From contig DF241006.1 of the NCBI GenBank assembly GCA_000507305.1, positions 1-64,000 on the forward strand: DNA of 64,000 bases, given 5' to 3'. Below the pieces are notes generated by a model that ran no database searches, was not told where the DNA came from, and worked only from the letters and a program-made list of their open reading frames with translations. This document shows positions 1 to 10,464 of this stretch, piece after piece. The position numbers and the translations under genes are program-made. The stretch's first letter is position 1; the number at the start of each line of letters is the position of its first letter. The DNA is from Breviolum minutum Mf 1.05b.01 (lineage: Eukaryota; Sar; Dinophyceae; Suessiales; Symbiodiniaceae).

Positions 1-1384
1 TTTTTAGCTGCTGTCTTTACCTAGTAACATTCTTTTTAAACAGCTATTCAAATATTACGTTTTGAAGCTTTGTGTGCAATCCTGGTTTTTGGCGGCTTTC
101 TTTTCCTAGCCAAATTCTATTTAAAAAGCTATTCAAAAATTGAGTTTTCTAGCTTTGTGTGCAATCCTGGCTTTTGGCTGCTTTCTTTTCCTAGTATATC
201 TGCGGACGCTAAGTTAGAATGACTTTTGGAACTCGCCGGGGTTGAAAAAAGTAGCCGAAGTTGCCGTAAATTAGAAAAGCTCCAAAATTTCTGCAAAGGG
301 TGACAACCCCAATGACTCATTGCAAAATTTCATGATTTCTAAGGAAACAACGCGTATACCACACGAAATGGATGTGGAACATGAAACTTAGAATGAACCC
401 GCAAATCTATGGAGATTTTAACAATTTATAGCCCAGATCAGTATGCCAACCTTTTCTGGAGGCAAAAACCTTCAAGAACCTGCGTGTTTGCCCAAATTTT
501 TTGGTCTGCAACATGAAACTTAGAATGAGCACACAAATCTATGGAGATTTTAACAAGTTATGTCCTAATATCAGCGGGAAACTACGCAGGGTTTACATAT
601 TTCTTTTCAATATTTTGTTGAAAAGGTATTGACTTGAAAGCTTTTCGTGCTTTTGGTCGAATCTCCTTTCGCCGGCTGGTTTTTTCCTTTTAAACGTTTA
701 TCGAAAAAGTATTGATTTGAAGTGTTTTCAACCTTTTGGTCTTCCTTTTTGAACGCTGCCTTTTCCTTGAATTTCCCAGTTTTAGCGGTCAATTTGAGCG
801 GAAAATCCCAAATTTAGAATGAGGCCCATTAGATTTAACACTTGCAACTTGTGCTGTATTTACTAAACAATAAGAACTTCGAATGCCGGCACACCTCCAT
901 CAAAAGGTGCTATACGCAGGGTTTACATATTTCTTTTCAATAGTTTTGTTGCAAAGTATTGTTTTGAAAGCTTTCCATGCTTTTGGTTTTGCTTTTTGCT
1001 GGCTGCCTTTTCCTTGAAGTTCCTACTTTAAGCGGTCAATTTGAGCGGAAAATCCCAAATTTAGAATGAGGCCCATTAGATTTAACACTTGCAACTCTTG
1101 CTGTACTTAGTTGCTAAACAATAAGAACTTCGAATGCCGGCACACCTCCATGCAAAGGTGCTAAACGCAGGGTTTACATATTTCTTTTCAATATTTTGTT
1201 TCAAAACGAGATGGGGGGACTCCAAAAACGAGGTAGATTTACAGTAAAACGAGATTAAAACGAGGTCACTCATGATGAAAACGTACCGAAACCTGAAAAA
1301 AACGGGATTAAAACGAGGTGGGGGAACTCCATCAATCTTCTTTACTGCAGCCACATCATAAATAAAAGCCGCTATATATCTATA
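1..1384. repeat. Tandem-repeat block with recurring TTAGAATGA word
   Basis: Two near-copies of an 85-base unit (GCTTTGTGTGCAATCCTGG at about 67 and 152) open the window. A unit of about 240 bases then repeats (AATTTAGAATGAGGCCCATT at about 811 and 1052; GCAGGGTTTACATATTTC at about 576, 915 and 1169). AGAATGA occurs repeatedly on both strands. Around 1205-1330 there are short AAAACGAG repeats. I see no coding signal; open frames here reflect the repeats. Confidence 0.75.
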
Positions 1385-1635
1385 TATACCGTCGGACTGA
1401 AACTTAGAAATGTTGATTATATATGGTACTGCTACGTGGTTGATTTTGTTGAAAATTTCCAGGGTTTTTTCAATGTTTTGTTGTGTCTTGAGTACCAAAA
1501 AATGGAATTTAGAATGACCAGTCATGGGGGTCATTCTAAATTAGGGTTCAAAAGTTCATTTTCAAGTCATTCTAAATTCACCCTTTTGGGTTTTGGAAAA
1601 TGACAGGGCATTCTAAGTTTCAGTCCGACGGTATA
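1385..1635. mobile_element. 251-bp element with 27-bp terminal inverted repeats
   Basis: The left end TATACCGTCGGACTGAAACT (1385-1404, continuing TAGAAATG) is matched at 1609-1635 by its reverse complement ...AGTCCGACGGTATA, nearly perfect. Inside is a hairpin around 1508-1545 (TTTAGAATGAC / GTCATTCTAAA). No coding capacity; a MITE-like non-autonomous element. The TTAGAATG word of the block to its left is part of its terminus. Confidence 0.7.
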
Positions 1636-2419
1636 GTAGATATACTTTGCGTGTGATGGCGCCCATTCCAAGGAGCAATCCCAAAGGTATTTCTGAACCT
1701 TTACCACCATGTCTTTTCCTAAACCAAAACTTGAGAATTCGCAGTATGAGGGTCAACCTCCTTTCGGGGTGCCAAATGGATGGGAGTTGGGGTGCCATTA
1801 AGCAAACCCTTAGGGTTGTATCACCACCCATTGGAGGGTGCTGGCTCATGTACCCCACTTATTATTGTTCATTTGAAGTTTTATGTGTTTTTTTCCGAAT
1901 CTCTCCTCACATCCTTGTGATGTTTCATTTTGGTACAACAATAGCCCCTGGAATGTTCCATGATTTTTTAGTACTCGCTTTTCATGCTTGGCAAAATTTG
2001 AACTCTTGAGGCATGATATTGGCATTCTCCAAGGATTTATGTGGAGAAGTGTTTTCTAAGCTTGAAATGAACAAACATGCTGGAATAGTTGATGGCAACC
2101 AGCAACTTCCATCCGGGGCGCCAACTAAACCCTAACGGATGGTGAATTGACACCCTGTATTGAAACCATCGAAGGCACCTCTTGGAAGTTTGATAACACA
2201 TGCTTCGCTGGTCAATCATTAATTGTTAGATGTTGGATCTACCCCTCACAAGGGATAGCAGTGGGAAACAAAGGTTTGTAGGGATTCCCCCGTCCTGGGG
2301 TGGGGGGGTAGTTCCAAGTTATGGCGTTTGAAATTTGTTTGGCACCTTTTCCGGTTTCATCAACACCAATAGGGCTTTTCCATGCAGGTTGATTGCTTGT
2401 TCCTACTCAGTGAAATACA
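1636..2419. other. Intergenic or intronic, nothing recognised
   Basis: A 120-codon open frame at 1647-2009 resembles no family I know and has a long antisense open frame. It has no clear splice sites or start context, so I do not call it. Confidence 0.3.
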
Positions 2420-2519
2420 GTCTGGTAAACTAACATAGCAATGGAACATGGACCCTTTGAAGATGTATTTCCTATTGAACATGGGGATGTTCCATTGCTA
2501 TGTTGGTTTGCCAGAGGGT
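2420..2519. mobile_element. Family F inverted-repeat element, copy 1
   Basis: TCTGGTAAACTAACATAGCA at the left and its complement TGCTATGTTGGTTTGCCAGA at the right bound about 100 bases; no coding capacity. Other copies are at 4396 and 4803. Confidence 0.75.
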
Positions 2520-2595
2520 AAGTAATATACGTTGAGTTGATTTAACTCTACATCAATCACTCGATTTTGAAAGTGGATGGTACTGGTAGCTACGT

Positions 2596-2704
2596 CATAG
2601 GATCCATGGGACTGGTATATTTACCACTATTTACCTATATACATGAATAGTTGATTTTTGAGGGATCAATGTACGTAAATATACCAGTCCCATGGATCCT
2701 ATGG
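2596..2704. mobile_element. Family B palindromic element
   Basis: CATAGGATCCATGGGACTGG at the left is the complement of CCAGTCCCATGGATCCTATG at the right, about 108 bases end to end. The best-preserved copy of the family. Confidence 0.8.
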
Positions 2705-2847
2705 GATAGTGAAATCAACAACCACTCTTTAAATGGTTGGCCAAAAATTGAGGTGGATCGAAGATGAGTTCTTTAGTTACAAAAGATATAGATCATCAAA
2801 TTCATCAATCGATCTTCCGACAAGAAAATCATGGCTAAACCCCTGAC

Positions 2848-2966
2848 CCTAGGGATCCAATCACCTTGTCAGATGATGATTGGGGTGTGTAATCACCTCC
2901 TAAAACGCAAGGTATTTAGGTACCATGAAACCATTCTCAGTTTCGGTGAGCCAGGATCCCTAGGGG
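2848..2966. mobile_element. Family H palindromic element, copy 1
   Basis: CCCTAGGGATCCAATCACCT at the left and GGTGAGCCAGGATCCCTAGG at the right, with GATGATGATTGGGGTGTG inside. Confidence 0.75.
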
Positions 2967-3186
2967 TGACACTAAAAATCCACACTTCTGATGCCAGGGG
3001 CAAGGCAAGAAGCAGGATGTACCGCTACCTGTTGGAATGGAAAATGCACACCCATGGCTATGTGGTCAGGTCGCAGGTTGCTTGGTGAGTGTGCATTCGG
3101 GTGGGGTACACGTGGTGCTGAGGTGTTTTGGAAATATATATCCCTAAGGATCCACGTGTAAGCCTTAATTTGCTGGTAGATTAATA

Positions 3187-3284
3187 CTAGGTGGTGGTTT
3201 CACATATTTTTTGTTTTCACCCCTATTGGGGAAGATTCCCATTGTGACTAATATTTTTCAAATGGGGTTCAAACCACCAACTAG
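3187..3284. mobile_element. Family A introner-like element
   Basis: CTAGGTGGTGGTTTCACATA at the left and GGTTCAAACCACCAACTAG at the right: 98 bases with inverted ends and CTAG at both edges. Read as an intron it is GT...AG and leaves one CTAG. Internal GGGGAAGATTCCC is also palindromic. No coding capacity. Confidence 0.8.
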
Positions 3285-4395
3285 TTTGATACAAGCCTTA
3301 ATTTGCTGGTAAATATGGTTGTTTGGAGAATACCTGTGTTCAATAGGAAATATACAAATTTCCCCGAGTGTTTGCGAATATGATGGTATATCTATGTAAA
3401 GCAACTCGAGATTTATAGGATATAGTTTAGGTATAGATGCAGTATACTTCTTTTAATCATATTGCAATATTGCAACTGATTAGAATCATAATGCCTGTCT
3501 TAATCGTGTATCCGATAGAATATTCTTTACTATAGACATACTATAGACATCTATATAGATGGATTCTTGCAATAATCATGCTCACTTAATGTATTATCAT
3601 CACCTTAAGATAGACATGTAAGCAAAGACTATATAGATTTCACAACCTCTACTTCGGTATTAGTTTTTTTTTGTTTAAATGTATTTGTACAATCTCAATG
3701 TTCTCTAATTCTATAGTTTATCAACTATTGCCATAAAATATGTGTATATAATATATGATTTATCCAACAACTCCCTCAAGTAGCATAGTTTCTCCAAAAA
3801 ATGAGCCTCCCGTTTTTTTTCAAGAGATCTTTTGTTTTTTTCAATGCTCGAGGCATGATCAATGACATCCTTCCTGCCAAGACGATTGCCTCTTGGCACT
3901 CCATGGATAAGTCGTTTATCTTGTGTTGTAACAAGATGGGCCCGTTGAACGAGTTGTAAGTAGGATGACATGTCACTCCAGTTGTTAACTATGTGACATA
4001 CCCAAAGGATCCACATGGGATGGGAATATTTACGACTAAGTCGCCATTTCCCCTTGGTTCATGTGGCCATTTTTCACCTATATAATGTAGGTTTTTGTTA
4101 ATCCAGTTCCATGGATCCGGCATGGGATAGGGATGAACAACAGGATGCTACTATAAGTAGGATGACATAACTCCGGTCCAGTTATATGGGTGAAGTTCAC
4201 CGATTTAGTCACCGATTTATTTTCGGCCAATTTTATGGTTGTTAATATAACTTGATCCATTTAGAACGATCGGCTGGAAGTCCGCCCATCTTTTGAATTA
4301 GCGACCTGTTTGTTTTTTTTTCCTGGTTGGGAAGGGAAATTTTGTTATTTTTTAGTTGTCTTAATGGGGCAGATCACACTTGAGTTGAACTACAC
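3285..4395. other. No gene recognised
   Basis: A+T-rich. A minus-strand open frame at 3711-4016 (GVPRGNRLGRKDVIDHASSI) is protein-like but unsupported. Otherwise only a degenerate family B copy. Confidence 0.3.
3999..4130. mobile_element. Family B element, degenerate
   Basis: CCCAAAGGATCCACATGGGA at the left and TTCCATGGATCCGGCATGGG at the right, with recognisable internal ACCTATATAATGTAGG. Weak copy. Confidence 0.4.
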
Positions 4396-4493
4396 TCCGA
4401 TAAACTAACATAGCAATGGAAAATTGATCATTTGAAGATGTATTTCCCAATGAAGATGGGGATATTCTATTGCTATGTTAATTTACCAGAGGG
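4396..4493. mobile_element. Family F inverted-repeat element, copy 2
   Basis: Same ends (ACTAACATAGCAATGG / CTATTGCTATGTTAATTTAC) and same internal AAGATGTATTTCCC as the copy at 2420. Confidence 0.75.
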
Positions 4494-4604
4494 TGATTTC
4501 TCCCTCTTTTGGTGCATTTCTTTGTATGGCATGATGACACATCGATGTCGGACACCGATGTCTTGTGACCTCATTTCTCAGATTGGTGGAATGCATTATT
4601 GAAA

Positions 4605-4695
4605 TCCCAAAAGGCGCAAGTAGGACCCCAAATTACAGGAATTATCCAATTTGGCAACTACTTTTCAAATGGGTGGTTCAACTACCAACTGTCAA
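4605..4695. mobile_element. Family A element, left end missing
   Basis: ATTATCCAATTTGGCAACTA and CAAATGGGTGGTTCAACTAC match the right half of family A; the left half is not recognisable. Confidence 0.4.
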
Positions 4696-4802
4696 CTGAT
4701 TTTGTCCTCACCTTCTGGCAATCAACAAGGGATGATTTTGCTTCAACACAAGGTAGACAACTTTTCATGTCCAGCAGATTTGAGCAAAGAGCAAACAGAT
4801 AC

Positions 4803-4906
4803 TCTCTGGCAAAATTACCATAGCTAATGGAACTTGCCCATTTTCAATAGGTCATACATCTCCAAAAGGTTCATTTTCCATTTGCCATGTTAGTTTACCA
4901 AAGGGT
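4803..4906. mobile_element. Family F inverted-repeat element, diverged copy 3
   Basis: TCTGGCAAAATTACCATAGC at the left and CCATGTTAGTTTACCAAAGG at the right. More decayed than the other two copies. Confidence 0.6.
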
Positions 4907-5161
4907 AGCCAATCGTGTTCTTCCTGTTGTTCAGTCCATTATCAGATAGCAATTTGGAAAACCAACTCTGATCCCAAAGGGCACGGTGGATGTGTGCTGA
5001 CCAGGCATTCGGGCCCCAAGAACTTACGAAGCGAATAACTAGCTACTACAAGATTTTAGAACTCAAGGAAAATATAACAAGTTGTTATAGTTGCCATATA
5101 TATGCTTGAACCCAAGCTTAGTCGGAGCAAGTAATCCAATTATAGTCGCTGTTTGCATCAG

Positions 5162-5250
5162 GGTTTGCAAGCCTTACAAGAAACAACAACGAAACTGGTG
5201 ACTACACTTTGGGATCCTCTGTACCACGAAACATTGACCACCACAGATGA
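5162..5250 (+). CDS. Putative exon, unknown protein
   Basis: Follows GTTTGCATCAG and is open for 29 codons (GLQALQETTTKLVTTLWDP...) up to CAGATGA/GTAATT. The G+C content is above its flanks. No family recognised. Only this frame is fully open between the two sites. Inferred from splice-like flanks; transcript evidence is needed to accept it. Confidence 0.35.
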
Positions 5251-5420
5251 GTAATTGATTGTTGCTGAGTGGAGGAACATACAACCTGTACGTGTGTGCT
5301 GATGCACGTTTACGGTATGTTAGTAGGTTTTTTAGACGTATCTTCCAAGAACTGAAAAATGCAATCAGGACTTTCCATTTTGTGCTGGCCTTTCTTATAA
5401 GAAAAGCTTATGGCTAACAG

Positions 5421-5518
5421 CACCATCGGCTTTGCACCAAGGTGGAAAACATGGTAGTTGAGGCGGCAGATATGATGAAGGAAAATGCCGCGCGCCTCAC
5501 CTTCCCTGCTGCGCGCTT
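5421..5518 (+). CDS. Putative exon, helical segment
   Basis: Follows ATGGCTAACAG and runs to CGCGCTT/GTGAGT, a consensus donor. The 32-codon frame includes VENMVVEAADMMKENAARL, an amphipathic helix-like stretch, in a clearly G+C-rich island. It does not join in phase to 5162-5250 with the donor I chose there; a GA donor at that exon would fix the phase. Confidence 0.4.
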
Positions 5519-5616
5519 GTGAGTGAAATCCATATTTAAAGAGGTGCCATAGAAAAGTCTAAGACCTTCACATCTATTGACTTTGTGGACCTTCACATCC
5601 CTGGTTGCTTGTTTGA

Positions 5617-5715
5617 TATGTAGGGATGAAATACTAGCCAATTATATGGGGATTGTAATTTTCTTAGATAAGGATCCCCATAAACCAATCAGGATTTCAA
5701 TGGAATGTCATAAGG
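5617..5715. mobile_element. Family C element
   Basis: ATATGTAGGGATGAAATACT, TTATATGGGGATTGTAAT, and AACCAATCAGGATTTCAATG in the order seen in other copies (10101, 61143). About 100 bases, weakly palindromic. Confidence 0.55.
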
Positions 5716-5856
5716 GTTTTGAACGCTGATCTATTGACTTTGTGAACCTTATAGCAATGGACTAGTAATACAAGCCTATAACCTGAGGATGGGATTTAGA
5801 CCATCAATCCTAAAAGAAACCGGGAGGGGTCTGGATTCTTAGGGAATGATTCCATG

Positions 5857-5955
5857 TCCATAGCATGCATGTGTGATATATTTACCTACATGAAAACCAT
5901 AAAAGTCAACGAAAACTGTAGATAGATATACCAGTCCCATGAATGGTATAGGATA
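5857..5955. mobile_element. Family B element, diverged
   Basis: TATATTTACCTACATGAAAA and ATACCAGTCCCATGAATGG keep the family layout; the left end is eroded. Confidence 0.6.
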
Positions 5956-6229
5956 GGTTGTTAAATCAACATCACAAGGTACATCTCTAAGTTGGATTTC
6001 TTACGCAAACTTCAAGGCGGCTTCAAGTGAAGCCACGCCAATGAAGTGTGAAAATGCCTGCCGCTTGAAACCGTTGCGCTTGAATAGCCGAATGAGCAGT
6101 GAAAACAAACTTGGTTTTGTTCAAATCTATGGAATTATATAGCACCTTATGCAAGGTCATCCATAAAATCCCTGTTATGTCATGCTTTATTGTTTGATTC
6201 TTGTTGTTTATGTGTGTTTTTTTTTCTTA

Positions 6230-6405
6230 GCTCAAATGGGCTCGAAATGCTGTGAATGACTACCATCCACAGTGAAGTCCAGGGCTCAAGCGTCCGGCAA
6301 GCGATGAGAACCGTGGGTTTCGCGCGGTTGGCTGCGACACCATGGTGAAGGGGAGCAAAGTGGACAGAATCCAAGCTAAACAAAGCAGAACGGTCGTTTT
6401 TCAAA
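6230..6405. other. G+C-rich exon-like island, strand unresolved
   Basis: Open on both strands. A plus frame with KRPASDENRGFRAVGCD is open for about 60 codons, and a minus frame of 74 codons covers the same bases. CCATG/GTGAAG is a possible plus donor. Probably exonic; I cannot choose the frame. Confidence 0.3.
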
Positions 6406-6604
6406 ACGCTGGTAGATTATCAGAAGAACGTTTCAACTTCAATGTGCAAGTGTTCTAAAAAAATCAAATCAAGAACTTAGAATTCATTGCACTAGGAGTC
6501 GTGTGTATGGTTTGGATTTTTCACAGTTGATCACTTCTTTGATGTGAAAAAACTTCGAAATCCAGCAAGGTGAGTCGTTTTCTTTGAAGCAGATGTCAGA
6601 ACAG

Positions 6605-6670
6605 GATGTGTGATGTGTACCTGGACCTTCCTGTTTTGGGTGGTTTCTAAATGGTTGGCACGTGCTCGAG
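6605..6670 (+). CDS. Putative exon with a membrane segment
   Basis: Between TCAGAACAG and CGTGCTCGAG/GTAACG. The frame gives CVMCTWTFLFWVVSKWLARAR, a hydrophobic segment ending in basic residues, as at the cytosolic side of a membrane helix. Exon length 66. Confidence 0.35.
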
Positions 6671-6771
6671 GTAACGGAACGCATCCCATGAAAATCCTTG
6701 GGAGGCCCCGAAGCCAAGGGGCCCGGAAGGATGGGAGGGTATATTCCCTTTCTTCAAATAGGCCTTTTTCA

Positions 6772-6890
6772 GGGATCATTAAATTACCTCATGTGGGGGG
6801 CATCAAACTTCATGCAAATGTATGGTAAATTTGAGGGATTTCCCATTAGTGCATGAAGTTTGGGTTGGTAATACAGCAATGACCCCTGTT
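6772..6890. repeat. Family L repeat, copy 1
   Basis: Shares GGGATCATT, AAATTTGAGGGATTTCCC and GCATGAAGTTTGGGTTGGTA in order with 61953-62066. Confidence 0.75.
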
Positions 6891-7247
6891 TTTTTGGGGT
6901 GTTGATTCAGATTCGGCGGGGTGCAACTTGAAAACATATACCAAAGATCCAAAGATGCACTTCATTGAGTGACCCAAAGTTCCAACACACGAACGAATGA
7001 AGCACGAAAAAGCAATATATTGACACTCCTTAAGCAACGCTTTAATTGTTCTTTCAATCAGAAAGCTTCCGACATCTTTTTCAATCAGTTGAACTAATAA
7101 CCTTCCTCTAATCCAGGCCATCAATAAATGCAGTTGCCCACAATTTAAACAAGAAGTTTGGACAGAAATGCGCCGATTCGTGAAACGAAATCGTTTTGCG
7201 CTTTGCTCCTTTTTTGGGTTTGCGCCATGAAAAATCTGGCTGTTCAG

Positions 7248-7346
7248 AGCAACTTCACAGATGGATCCAGCTGTATCCAGCCACTGCTGGGGGGGGTTGG
7301 TATCTTGTACCACCCGGCCCCGGCCTTTTGCAAAGCGTGGCATTTT
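7248..7346 (+). CDS. Putative exon, possible luminal segment
   Basis: Follows GGCTGTTCAG. The 33-codon frame starts SNFTDGSSCIQPLLGGVG, with one N-glycosylation motif (NFT) and two cysteines, and could end at CATTTT/GTGGAG. A 165-codon open frame on the minus strand (6846-7343) overlaps it, so strand is not certain. Confidence 0.3.
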
Positions 7347-7524
7347 GTGGAGACAAAGCTTAAAAGGAAAAAAACAAAGCAGACATGTTTTTTTTTGTGC
7401 AGGATTTTGATAGTTTGGATGAAATATAGGGAAATTGCAAGTCGGTTGATTTTGAAATTATTCTGCGAGAAAGTCTTAACAAAAACTGAATCATATCGAT
7501 GGTTTTAGATGATTGAAATATCAG

Positions 7525-7573
7525 CAAGGACATATCAGGAAATTTACCCCGCCAGCGTGAAGTGTGTGGAACA
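7525..7573 (+). CDS. Putative short exon
   Basis: AAATATCAG then 49 bases encoding RTYQEIYPASVKCVE, ending at GTGAAT. It joins in phase (CA + C) to the exon at 7619 across a 45-base intron. Confidence 0.35.
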
Positions 7574-7618
7574 GTGAATAAGTTAAACTAATGTTTTTTT
7601 GTACAAAAATTGCATGAG

Positions 7619-7736
7619 CTGGAGAGGTCGATTGGATGATGGGGAGGTAGAGGCTTCAGATCTTTGTGTTGGGAAATTTGCTTCATCCACCATGCCGTTA
7701 ACTACCGACTCTTATTCGAAATTATTGTGCATTTTT
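7619..7736 (+). CDS. Putative exon ending at a consensus donor
   Basis: Follows TGCATGAG; 1 + 39 codons (WRGRLDDGEVEASDLCVGKF...) ending at TTT/GTGAGT. In phase with 7525-7573, which makes this pair the best linked in the region. No family recognised. Confidence 0.4.
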
Positions 7737-8132
7737 GTGAGTCCCTTTGCTTTGAGATATGTTTTTTGATCTTGTTTTGTTGGTTACTGGCTGGGGAAGA
7801 CTGAACAAGCTTACGGCAAGTATCACTGTCGGGTTGTTTTGTTTTGGACATTTTTAGGATGGTAACTATTAGATAGTGTTTTTTTTTCGGGAAGGCAACC
7901 TCAAGCAGTGCCAATTCTCTTTTAGTGCGCTTGATTTATTCTCGTTGGGCGGATGGCAATTTTCTCATAATAGCACCAAATCTACCAAATTCTTGATGAA
8001 CTACCCTTCTTGTCAGAATAGTGGTTCAGTCAAAAACTGGTCTATCTCCAATAGTGATCCTACCTTTCAAATATCCCACCATTTTCTACTGAACCATAAC
8101 TTATAGGAGAAAGAGTACTGTATTTCTGAGTG

Positions 8133-8252
8133 CCCTAGTCTTCCAAAATCTTCCAAATACCTTCTCAGGAGGTGTTTGGACCCCCTAAAGGCCTTCTCAG
8201 AAGGCATTTGGGGGTCCAAACACCTATTCATAAGGATTTTGGAAGACTAGGG
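8133..8252. mobile_element. Family G palindromic element, copy 1
   Basis: CCCTAGTCTTCCAAAATCTT at the left and AGGATTTTGGAAGACTAGGG at the right: a 120-base near-perfect palindrome with inner GGTGTTTGGACCCCCTAAAG / GGGGGTCCAAACACC. Confidence 0.85.
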
Positions 8253-8441
8253 AATGGTCCTAGTTTTTGTTGCCCCAATTGCTTTTTGATTGAATTCAGT
8301 TTTGGGGCCCGGCGTAAACTCACTGTCAGTTTCAGGGAAAGTAAGTGGTTGTTTAGGGATGTTTAGGGTATATATAAGGGATTGTACTATATATACCCAA
8401 TTATGTGGGGATTATAGATCCCTGAACTGTTAAACGTCCAG

Positions 8442-8560
8442 CTACTTCTCCTTTCTTTCCGTGTCCAAGGCCACCACCAGCCGACTTACCCAAGCCATGG
8501 TTGCCCACGGGCAGTGTGCAGGTGGCCGGCTGCGCTTGAGGGTGTCAAAACCTGGGGTTT
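8442..8560. other. G+C-rich exon-like island, strand unresolved
   Basis: On the plus strand CTTTCTTTCCGTGTCCAAG precedes an open frame (ATTSRLTQAMVAHGQCAGG). On the minus strand an acceptor CCAAACCCCAG and a GTAAGT donor bound an equally open frame. One of the two is probably an exon. Confidence 0.3.
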
Positions 8561-8600
8561 GGTGGATGCTATATACCCAAGTATCCTTCTGTAGAAACAT

Positions 8601-8695
8601 GCTACTAACCAGTTGAGGTTGGTAGTATATCCCATTATTTTCAGGTTTTTTCGCATTCCAGGTGGTGATCTCCGGATTTCTTCCATCAGCAGTAT
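8601..8695. mobile_element. Family J element, one clear end
   Basis: Shares CTAACCAGTTGAGGTTGGTA with the copy at 42581 and closes with CCGGATTTCTTCCATCAGCA. Confidence 0.5.
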
Positions 8696-8798
8696 TGCCA
8701 ATAAACTCCATGTAAAGATGAGTACCACGTTCATTTCGATCCTTTTTTTCCTGAGATTTGTTCCATCCTTTTTGACGAGGATGGCTTCACCTCATCAG

Positions 8799-8881
8799 CC
8801 ATCGTTTGCTGGGGTCTTTGGCAATTTTTATGAAAAACAATTGGAACTTAACCGACTTGGAAAACTTCCATGCAATAAACG
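8799..8881 (+). CDS. Putative exon
   Basis: Between CACCTCATCAG and AAACG/GTTAAG. The frame gives HRLLGSLAIFMKNNWNLTDL and on, 27 codons with one base spare at each end. A second frame is also open. Confidence 0.3.
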
Positions 8882-9188
8882 GTTAAGTACCTGAAAAGAT
8901 GGCTTATTTCCAAAAGGAAAGGAACATGTGATTTTCCAAGGCACCAGTTTGGTGAAGGTTCCCTTTTAGTTGGTATGAACGACCTATGAACGGGGTTGAA
9001 AGTTGCGGTCAGAGCAGTGAAACAAAAGAGCCTCCTATCATCCATTCATTGAGGGAGGGGTTATGAAACAAATAAATCAAATAATATGAAATAATGCTCC
9101 TTGGATGTAACATATACTGTATTTGTATATATATATATACAAAAACCGAACAGTAATAACCACCCCCCAGGATTTTTTCTCCATTTAG

Positions 9189-9258
9189 TAAAAGGAATCC
9201 TTCGTTGAGTGACTTCATCATCCTGGCAATACCCAAGGAGCTTCCAGCACTACCACAG
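9189..9258 (+). CDS. Putative exon with a GC donor
   Basis: TTTTTTCTCCATTTAG precedes 70 bases (KRNPSLSDFIILAIPKELPA) ending CCACAG/GCGAGT, the usual shape of a GC-AG intron donor. Confidence 0.35.
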
Positions 9259-10100
9259 GCGAGTTGAAAAAAAAAAATGTTTCAGGTGAGCTACAAAAAT
9301 AACAGCATGTCCCCTGAAAATCAATGGTTGGTTCAGATGATCCTTTCCTATTAAAATAGTCCCTGTCTCGGGGGATATGTTAGTTTTTGGGGGTGTATAT
9401 ACATCCCATTTGTACTGTGGTTGTTGAATATGTTAAGCCTATATAACCAATGGTAACCAATAGCCTAATATCCAACCTAACCAACTATTTTGTTTTTTGT
9501 GTGCGGTTGTAGTTGGACTAACTTTGGGTTGTTTCCCCTCTCCGTAGTAGTCACCACCAAGATTGTTTCATTTTTAGTTTTTTATCAAGAAAACATGCAC
9601 CACGATAGAGTTACAACAATTCAAGCCTGTGCTGGATGATGGAAGATGTTCATTTGCTCAAGGATTTTCTTTGGGAACATTTATGGTTTCCAAACAGCGT
9701 GGGTTCCAAACAAGAGCCTGGAAAACCTAGTGTACCAATGTGTACCATTTTTTTAGGCAACTGTGGCTCCTTTTAGGGGTAAAAGTTGATGGAAATTAAC
9801 AGCAACTTGTTCTCCAGGAGTTGTGTTTATCATAATACGACACTGCCACCAAGACATTGCAAAGATGGCATGTTGTTGTTGCTTTGAATATATCCGAAGT
9901 GCGACTTAGGGATGTTGTTGTTTATTGACCTCTTCAAGCTGGCAAAATCCATGCCTCAAGACCACGGGGAGATGTAACCGCTGGCGACCTGGACCATTTT
10001 AGTCGAGAAACATGTGGACCGTGTATTTTTGGTTCCCAAAATATGTTGTTTAGTAAGGGAATCCAATTGAGTAGTGACCAAAACCATGGGATTATTTGCC

Positions 10101-10202
10101 GTATATACGGGTATGATGCTACCCAGCTATATACGGATTATATCAATACATTACAAGGATCCAGTCATTAACCCATCAGGATTTTGTGGAATGTAAGAAG
10201 GG
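10101..10202. mobile_element. Family C element
   Basis: GGGTATGATGCTACCCAGCT, ACAAGGATCCAGTCATTAAC and CATCAGGATTTTGTGGAATG match the copy at 61143. Lies inside the left segmental duplication but is absent from the equivalent right-hand position. Confidence 0.55.
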
Positions 10203-10348
10203 TTGTGTCACATTGCTCAATTTACTTTCAATCAGACTCCAGGTCACCGGTGAATGCATTAATTATATAATTACATATATAATATATATATATATAGCCA
10301 GATTAGGCGATGCATTTTATGAACCCTTGTTTTTTTGGTGGTTTTCAA

Positions 10349-10382
10349 TAGCATTTGTGACTCAAAAGGCTTTTTTTTTCAG
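10349..10382 (+). promoter_or_regulatory. Spliced-leader-like relic and trans-splice acceptor, copy 1
   Basis: TAGCATTTGTGACTCAAAAG resembles the 3' end of the conserved dinoflagellate spliced leader (which ends ...TTTTGGCTCAAG), with a few mismatches. It is followed by a T-run and CAG at 10380-10382, a good acceptor 82 bases before the ATG. A relic leader upstream of an intronless gene is the known mark of reverse-transcribed mRNA reinserted in dinoflagellates. The match is imperfect, so this is suggestive only. Confidence 0.4.
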
Positions 10383-10464
10383 GTTTGGGAGCAATTATTT
10401 GCGCAGAAAACTGATGAATCTTCGGCCTTAAATTGTGCATTTCGGTAGGGCTTTTGCAGCCGCC

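Noticed and set aside
1082..1534. 150-codon minus open frame
   Set aside because: Lies in the tandem block and TIR element; composition follows the repeats.
6846..7343. 165-codon minus open frame
   Set aside because: Its 5' part overlaps a plus-strand exon candidate and its 3' part crosses a family L repeat; no known domain.
10435..10464. N-terminal extension of the first LRR gene
   Set aside because: The extension begins at GTG; the first ATG with good context is 10465, matching the start of copy 2.
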